A stretch of DNA of 52,154 bases from an uncultured Bacillota bacterium. GTDB lineage: Bacteria > Bacillota > Clostridia > Christensenellales > UBA1242. Of this stretch, positions 47,700 to 52,154 are shown in pieces; positions within the stretch are counted from its first letter, which is position 1, and every line of letters starts with the position of its first letter. The stretch is from NCBI GenBank assembly GCA_948465545.1, contig CAOJXO010000007.1, positions 1-52,154 of the forward strand. The letters run 5' to 3'. A program made the translations under genes and the position numbers. Under the pieces are notes generated by a model. It made no database searches, was not told where the DNA came from, and saw only the letters and a program-made list of their open reading frames with translations.

Positions 47700-47776
47700 G
47701 TGGGTATAGCTCAGCTGGATAGAGCGGTCGCCTCCTAAGCGACAGGTCGGAGGTTCAAATCCTCTTACTCACACCA
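47700..47776 (+). tRNA. tRNA-Arg (CCT)
   Basis: A plus-strand cloverleaf with acceptor GTGGGTA pairing TACTCAC, anticodon loop CTCCTAA (anticodon CCT), TTCAAAT T-loop and an encoded CCA. This minor Arg tRNA is a frequent attachment site for mobile elements in Firmicutes, and a decayed element lies immediately downstream. Confidence 0.96.
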
Positions 47777-47784
47777 ATTTATAC

Positions 47785-47814
47785 AAAAAAGACGACTTTA
47801 TTTAGTCGTCTTTT
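47785..47814. terminator. Bidirectional terminator
   Basis: AAAAAAGACGAC pairs with GTCGTCTTTT around TTTATTTA. It serves tRNA-Arg and the convergent immunity-like gene. Confidence 0.9.
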
Positions 47815-47815
47815 A

Positions 47816-48301
47816 TCATTTTATTACTTTCAAATCAACAATTTTCACTGAAATGCAATCTCCATAAAAATTACCATCTTTATCAACTCCAGAGAAATCA
47901 ACCTCAATATAGTTCTGAACTGCCTTATTATCCATAACACAACCTCTGTCACCTTTGTGTATCCCAAATTTTGTATACTTATCTTCTTCAACCAACAACT
48001 CTACCATGTCATAGTTATTTATTGTTATTGGTTCAATATAATTCTTTGCTTTGGATAAAATCTGATCTAGTTTTGACAATAACTCTTTTTGCATATCATT
48101 TGGCAGTTTTTCTTTTTCCACAACAATATCTTCAGTTCTTATGTTAACAACTGCATAATCACCAATATTTTGCGGGTTAAAAAATAAAACAACTATTTCG
48201 TTAAAATCTTCACTTACAACTATGCCATGCATATCTTTTTGCAAGTTATTTTTCATATACGGTTTTTCATTAACTAATTTTACCAAATCTAATTTTTTCA
48301 T
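47816..48301 (-). CDS. Putative immunity protein
   Basis: 161 residues, acidic. The first half carries a beta-rich segment (KDMHGIVVSEDFNEIVVLFFNP). The second half (YDMVELLVEEDKYTKFGIHKGDRGCVMDNKAVQNYIEVDF) resembles SH3-like immunity proteins of contact-dependent/polymorphic toxin systems. Its ATG overlaps the upstream toxin-like stop by 4 nt (ATGA), the arrangement expected for a toxin-immunity pair. The assignment rests on this layout and fold impression. Confidence 0.6.
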   Translation of the reverse strand: MKKLDLVKLVNEKPYMKNNLQKDMHGIVVSEDFNEIVVLFFNPQNIGDYAVVNIRTEDIVVEKEKLPNDMQKELLSKLDQILSKAKNYIEPITINNYDMVELLVEEDKYTKFGIHKGDRGCVMDNKAVQNYIEVDFSGVDKDGNFYGDCISVKIVDLKVIK

Positions 48302-48882
48302 TTAATCCAACCTCCAAATGGTGTAGTATTTCTTATTTCCCCCTCAGGGCAAAGCATCCAGCCACTATAAAAAACTGTTCCGTTCAAGTTTGTTGGTATT
48401 GCAAGTCTTTGACCTCTTCTGTCTAAATTCTTTAATACATAATTGCCTAACAAATATTGATTTAAGGCTTGTTTGCAGAATTCATTTTGTAAATATTGTG
48501 AATCATTTATATCATAACCTAAATCGTAAAATATTTTATTTTTACCTTTAGAGTCTTTTATATTTTTAAAAACATATTCAGTAAATTTCCTTATATCGCA
48601 CTCTGCCTTTGCTTTTGATTTGACTTTTGTATAGGCAATATTTATCTTTCGACAATCACAATTTTCATGTAATGGTTGCTCGGGCATATTTCTGGTCACT
48701 AGATAACAACCGTCGAGTGCAGAACATTTCATGCAATGGCCAAAAATAGCCATTATATTACGCAATATTTCTCTAAGCCACTCTGGTTTGTTAGGTATTA
48801 AAAAATGATCCCATTCAATCCACTGATTATAAAAAACTTCTCCATTTTCTCCAATTTGAATTAACCCATCAAAGATACTCAT
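48298..48882 (-). CDS. Putative toxin-domain protein with C-C-H-C-C motif
   Basis: 194 residues. A CxxC...HxxCxC motif (HCMKCSALDGCYL...PLHENCDCRK, about 49-78) resembles the Zn-type end domain of phage head-morphogenesis proteins. The C-terminal 110 residues (AECDIRKFTEYVFK...LDRRGQRLAIPTNLNGTVFYSGWMLCPEG) look like a small toxin domain seen at the ends of polymorphic toxins. No signal peptide or delivery domain is visible, so it may be a detached toxin tail. AAGGAG lies upstream. The toxic role is inferred and untested. Confidence 0.6.
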   Translation of the reverse strand: MSIFDGLIQIGENGEVFYNQWIEWDHFLIPNKPEWLREILRNIMAIFGHCMKCSALDGCYLVTRNMPEQPLHENCDCRKINIAYTKVKSKAKAECDIRKFTEYVFKNIKDSKGKNKIFYDLGYDINDSQYLQNEFCKQALNQYLLGNYVLKNLDRRGQRLAIPTNLNGTVFYSGWMLCPEGEIRNTTPFGGWIK

Positions 48883-49097
48883 ATTATATCAAATCTCCTT
48901 TTAAAATGCAAAAAGTTGGAGAAACTTTTCATTTCTTCAACCTTTTATGATTGTATTTTACAATACCAAAATATGATTTGTAAGATTTAGTGTCAAAATT
49001 TTGTATTTTATTCAAATATTTTATTTATTATTTCACTCGCATGAATGTCTGAATTCTTTATAAAGTGGCTATAGAAGTCACTTGTTGTGCTTACAAA
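48883..49097 (-). other. Upstream region of toxin-like gene
   Basis: About 215 bases. On the minus strand TTGACA followed by TATTTT could be a promoter for the toxin-like gene. A hairpin GTTGAAGAAA...TTTCTCCAAC sits in the would-be leader. No gene is apparent. Confidence 0.4.
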
Positions 49098-49838
49098 TTA
49101 TAGGCACGCATTTCTTTTGTTTAATTTAAACGCATCACCTTTCACATTGTCTATCAGTTTGTAGTAAATATGAATTGTTCGTGGTGTGGTTTTGTCTTGC
49201 GGAAATTTATCTATTGTCACAAATTCAATCAGTTCCATTGTCATTTCTCTTGTGAGTTTTGGTGCTTGAATATATTTCTTAACTCGCCTGATAAATTCTT
49301 CCACGTCTTTTGTCTTTTGTTTCGTTTCTTGCAATCTGTTGTTTATTGCAGAGATTTCTTCTTGCAGTTGTTCTTTTTCTTTTACATAATTGTTTAGTAG
49401 TGATATGCAAATATCTTCAGGGATTTTGTTTGAGACCTTATCCTCATATGTTGAACGAATAAGTTTTTCAATTTTATCTAGTCTTTGTGAGTTGGATTTT
49501 AACTTCATATTGTCAATTTTTGTTTGTTCATTAAAATCTTTTTCTTGTTTTCTTAGAAAATCGTTTCGCACCTGTTCTTCATTCTCTAAAACAAGTTTAG
49601 CTTTCAATTTTATATCTTGTAAAACAATTTCTTCAATCTCATCCATGCGAATATAATGGCTTGTGCAAACTCTTGTCCCATACACTTTAAAGTTCCCGCA
49701 GTTATAATTTGACCTTTTGTAAATTCTTGGACCTTTTCTGCTGTGGCGAGTGTTGTTCCAACCAATATACATCTTGTTGCCACAATCTTCACAATACATA
49801 AGCCCAGAAAGTGGATGAACAACTTTATTCCCGCACAT
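49098..49838 (-). pseudogene. Serine recombinase remnant, N-terminus deleted
   Basis: A 246-codon open frame equal to the C-terminal half of a large serine recombinase: zinc ribbon (HPLSGLMYCEDCGNKMYIGWNNT...YNCGNFK...CTSHYIR), long coiled coil (about 70-190) and end domain. The resolvase catalytic domain with its active Ser and the recombinase domain are missing. In this frame there is a stop (TAA at 49857-49859) just upstream, and the preceding DNA encodes a primase in another frame. It therefore cannot be a complete recombinase. Confidence 0.85.
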
Positions 49839-50734
49839 CTTGCCCTGATTATATTTTTAATCAAATCCTCAGATGATCTTTTTAGTAAATCATTAGGATC
49901 TTTTTCTTTGCCAGAAATATTACAAATCGCATATTTTATTCGCTTGCTTTTAAAATATGCCACAAATTCGTCAGTATATCTTGCACCTGGCTCATCATTG
50001 TCTAGCGCCAGTATAAATCCGATATCCCCAATCTTCCTACCCTTAAGTGCCTTATCTAACTTAGAAACTCCGCCACCTCCACATATAGCAATTGCTTTTG
50101 AATTGTATTGCTCAATACTCATTGCGCATATTGGACTTTCAACAATGAAAATAGGCTCGCCATCTTTATCATTTATTGCATTTTCATTATATATTGGTTC
50201 TGCTCCAACATCACTTGTAGGCGGTTTCCAAAATCTTTTCTCATTCACATATCTTATTTGACCATAATTCATTTTACCGTTGTAAGGTATTGTTACTGCA
50301 TTCTTAACTTTGTCATAGCCAAGCCTATGTTTTTTAATCGTAGTAGGCAACAATCCTCGTTTAATAAAATAATCTGTTTGACCAATGTCTTTTTCGCATG
50401 TCAACAAATACTTTTTGATATCAAATTTCTTCTTGTTCTGATCTTTTAAGTTTAAGCCTAGGTTAAAATCTTCATTAAGCATTTTAACTGCTTGGATTTT
50501 ATCAACTCCTTTGTACATCATAACAAAGTCAACAACACTGCCACTCTTGTCGCACCCAAAACATCTAAATGTATTATTATCTTTCAGTATTGATAATGAC
50601 GGGCTTTTTATATCTTGATGATCTGGGAACGGACAGTGGCATTTGTCATCTTTATTAAATAATGAATTGGAGTAATGCTCAATAACATCCTTTATGGATA
50701 AACGATTTTTAACCTCTGTAAAAATGTTTTCCAT
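49610..50734 (-). CDS. DnaG-type primase, C-terminus replaced by out-of-frame DNA
   Basis: 374 residues. A CHC2 zinc finger (CHCPFPDHQDIKSPS...TFRCFGCDKSG, about 30-65) precedes a TOPRIM fold (IFIVESPICAMSIEQY...AICGGGG, then FILALDNDEPGA). Mobile-element primases of this kind start replication of phages and ICEs. From about residue 297 on (after LLKRSSEDLIKNIIR) the protein is translated from recombinase DNA in the wrong frame, so the real C-terminus is lost at about 49840-49857. ATG 50734 has AGGAG 5 nt upstream; GTG 50740 is less likely. It lies directly after the excisionase gene. Confidence 0.82.
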   Translation of the reverse strand: MENIFTEVKNRLSIKDVIEHYSNSLFNKDDKCHCPFPDHQDIKSPSLSILKDNNTFRCFGCDKSGSVVDFVMMYKGVDKIQAVKMLNEDFNLGLNLKDQNKKKFDIKKYLLTCEKDIGQTDYFIKRGLLPTTIKKHRLGYDKVKNAVTIPYNGKMNYGQIRYVNEKRFWKPPTSDVGAEPIYNENAINDKDGEPIFIVESPICAMSIEQYNSKAIAICGGGGVSKLDKALKGRKIGDIGFILALDNDEPGARYTDEFVAYFKSKRIKYAICNISGKEKDPNDLLKRSSEDLIKNIIRARCAGIKLFIHFLGLCIVKIVATRCILVGTTLATAEKVQEFTKGQIITAGTLKCMGQEFAQAIIFAWMRLKKLFYKI

Positions 50735-50742
50735 ACTCACTC

Positions 50743-50925
50743 CTAGTTATTTTGTTCTTTTATCCACTTTTCAAGCAAATCGTAGTGAATTACGATTCTA
50801 CCGCAAACACGCTTTGCAGGATAGAACTGTTTATCATTTGCAAGTTTGTAGGCAGACGTTATTCCAATCCCAAGCAATTGAGCCATCTCTTGTATTGAAA
50901 TACACATTTTTTCTTGCTGTTCCAT
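50743..50925 (-). CDS. Excisionase-type HTH protein
   Basis: 60 residues. A MerR-like/excisionase winged helix (ISIQEMAQLLGIGITSAYKLANDKQFYPAKRVCGRIVIHYDLLEKWI) as in Tn916 Xis and related phage excisionases. It would bend DNA at attachment sites or regulate element genes. AGGAGG precedes the ATG. It is closely followed by the primase gene. Confidence 0.9.
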   Translation of the reverse strand: MEQQEKMCISIQEMAQLLGIGITSAYKLANDKQFYPAKRVCGRIVIHYDLLEKWIKEQNN

Positions 50926-50947
50926 GATTACCTCCTTTTAGACATCA

Positions 50948-50977
50948 AAAAAGAGAGAATACAATTCTCTCTTCTTG
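50948..50977 (-). terminator. Hairpin with T-run upstream of xis
   Basis: On the minus strand GAGAGAAT pairs with ATTCTCTC and is followed by T6. This is a good terminator for the gene at 51103. It also lies inside a promoter-like TTGACA-N16-TATTCT (978-983 and 956-961 of this kb), so it might instead be a regulatory dyad. Confidence 0.65.
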
Positions 50978-50983
50978 TGTCAA
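50956..50983 (-). promoter_or_regulatory. Possible xis-primase promoter overlapping hairpin
   Basis: TTGACA (50978-50983), a 16-nt spacer and TATTCT (50956-50961) on the minus strand, about 30 nt before the xis start. The spacer and -10 form the hairpin. Confidence 0.45.
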
Positions 50984-51102
50984 TATTAAATTTTTTGATA
51001 ATGCTTTTTGTTATAGTTTTTTTTGCACTATCTACTAATAGTATAATTTTTAGAGTGATTTTGTATCCTTTTTGTATCCTTAAAAAATCAAACAATTCAA
51101 AA

Positions 51103-51810
51103 TCAGCAGTCTTTTTTATCATCTTCAAACTTTTCGAAGTGATATGTTGGTAGCTGTTCTAATATCTCAACAAGTCGTTGTTTCATAACATCTGCATCAT
51201 TTAGATCTCGTGAATACGGGTTGCCAGTTATTGATTCAAATGTTAGATCAGCCAATTCCATTTTATAAGCATTATCCATTAGACATTGCATGTAGGTCGT
51301 AAACAATTCGGTTTTTGCGTTTTGCAACTTTTTTAATGTCCAGCATTCGTCTTTATATTTTTCAACGAATTTTCTCATTGAAATTCTATTTATATAAAGC
51401 TCACTTAGTAATAATTTATATTTCTTTAAATCTGTCTTTTGTGTGCAATAATGTATAAATGCAAGACTCTTCTTAACAAACTCAAACTCGTCAGGTAAGA
51501 TGCCATAATATTTTTTCATTTCAATGGATCTTTTATATTTTTCATTGTAAATTTGTAAGTGTTTAAGCAAATATCTTGCCTTCATTTTGAAATAATAAGG
51601 ATAAGGCCCCATATCTTCGTCATTTGTATAAAATTGCCACTCTGGAAGATCTCGAAAAAGTATTTGCCTATGCTCATCTTTTATTTCAGGTTTAAACTTG
51701 CAAGAAGAGTTTGCCTCCAATTCTAATACACATTTGCAATATATTGAGGCATCTTTGTTCTCATCAACTTTTTTTAATCTATCTATTCCAAGAGTTGTGA
51801 CTTTTTCCAT
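51103..51810 (-). CDS. Hypothetical mobile-element protein
   Basis: 235 residues, probably helical, with several Cys near the N-terminus (SIYCKCVLELEANSSCKF) but no complete zinc site. No recognised family. AGGAGG lies upstream, and it starts just after the partial gene at the right edge, so it belongs to the same operon. Its closeness to xis and primase suggests a role in the element. Confidence 0.72.
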   Translation of the reverse strand: MEKVTTLGIDRLKKVDENKDASIYCKCVLELEANSSCKFKPEIKDEHRQILFRDLPEWQFYTNDEDMGPYPYYFKMKARYLLKHLQIYNEKYKRSIEMKKYYGILPDEFEFVKKSLAFIHYCTQKTDLKKYKLLLSELYINRISMRKFVEKYKDECWTLKKLQNAKTELFTTYMQCLMDNAYKMELADLTFESITGNPYSRDLNDADVMKQRLVEILEQLPTYHFEKFEDDKKDC

Positions 51811-51843
51811 AATACCTCCTAAGGAATAAGCCCCAAACTTTCC

Positions 51844-52154
51844 TTATTCCTCTACCAAAGAATAAAATTTTGTATTCAACAAACTGTCTCGTTTTTCTAA
51901 AGATAGAGGGCCTTTTCTATCTGCAGATGTTCTTATATCATCTTCCTGGACAGTAATCAAGTCTAATTTTTGCACAGATCCAACATATTCTGTTAATTCT
52001 TCAAAAAATCCCTCTTCTTCTTTATGTGCCTTAATTTTAGTATACAAAAGTTCAAGAACCTTTTTGTTTGATGGGTTATGATCAAAATGAAAAAACTTAC
52101 CAGCATTAGTACGATTTTCCGCACCTTTGGCATTATTCGAAAACCATGAATGAT
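51844..52154 (-). CDS. Hypothetical mobile-element protein, partial at right edge
   Basis: The last 102 codons of a minus-strand gene that is open to the window edge. Reading back from the stop at 51844 the frame passes through a TTG at 52047 and continues without a stop (HSWFSNNAKGAENRTNAGKFFHFDHNPSNKK), so the annotation must extend past the window. The Asn/Lys-rich text with AENRTNAGK was not assigned to a family. Confidence 0.7.
   Translation of the reverse strand, partial: HSWFSNNAKGAENRTNAGKFFHFDHNPSNKKVLELLYTKIKAHKEEEGFFEELTEYVGSVQKLDLITVQEDDIRTSADRKGPLSLEKRDSLLNTKFYSLVEE

Noticed and set aside
47700..47776. tRNA-Arg as the attachment site of the decayed element
   Set aside because: No second copy of the tRNA 3' end was found in the window, and large serine recombinases usually do not use tRNA genes; the neighbourhood alone is not proof.
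50928..51128. Open frame of 66 codons between xis and the 235-residue gene
   Set aside because: It spans the promoter and hairpin, has no ribosome site and its composition is not protein-like; it is most likely noncoding.

Overview
The window comes from an AT-rich, endospore-forming Firmicute, most likely a gut-type clostridium. The evidence is a spore protease (gpr) next to rpsT, gerW/ytfJ with its usual DUF2953 neighbour and dacF, a BclA-like collagen protein, the mcsA-mcsB-clpC stress operon, a two-gene SufC-SufB/D scaffold, McsB arginine kinase, and strong AGGAGG ribosome sites. TGA acts as a stop codon: several operon junctions are ATGA overlaps, so the standard bacterial code applies.

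Layout. 1-514: a minus-strand tRNA operon (Pro, Met/Ile2, Asp, Phe) with a consensus promoter. 0.6-13 kb: mixed housekeeping and accessory genes (TfoX-N protein, GlmU-like beta-helix protein, sufC-sufB/D, an ABC exporter, DegV, a FabG-like SDR, cytidylate kinase, hypoxanthine-DNA glycosylase, a MerR regulator with a ligand-sensor-like tail, an XRE/membrane-protein pair, EFR1 ferredoxin and an epimerase). 13-14.7 kb: a collagen-like exosporium-type protein and a Cys/Asn-rich small protein, each behind a leader hairpin. 14.8-20 kb: a minus-strand accessory block (Ppx/GppA-like, Vat-like acetyltransferase, two GNATs, alpha/beta hydrolase, DUF4874/DUF4832 protein with a nonsense codon in its signal peptide). 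20-40 kb: core genes (S1-like protein, plsC, HI0933-type flavoprotein, rluB, dacF, gerW, DUF2953, gpr, rpsT, second ABC exporter, hpf, clpC-mcsB-mcsA, tex, a degenerate amidohydrolase-like protein, thioredoxin reductase-like protein, rpsI-rplM). 41-47.4 kb: a two-gene surface operon whose second product has 1673 residues. 47.7-52.1 kb: tRNA-Arg(CCT), then an apparent toxin-immunity pair and a decayed mobile element (recombinase remnant, primase, excisionase-like protein, unknown genes) running off the right edge.

Most interesting points. (1) Nine consecutive C residues fill the -35/-10 spacer of the ABC exporter at 28009, the layout expected for a phase-variable promoter. (2) A translationally coupled toxin-immunity-like pair sits beside a decayed element, in which a deletion has joined a primase to a headless serine recombinase out of frame. 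(3) A 58-codon minimal McsA with a TTG start lies upstream of mcsB, with no CtsR in the window and a perfect 18-bp palindrome at its promoter. (4) The thioredoxin reductase-like protein lacks the NADPH-specificity motif. (5) The giant surface protein appears to carry five tandem copies of an unrecognised beta-rich module plus about six InlB-type repeats. All functional statements rest on reading motifs by eye; no database search was possible.
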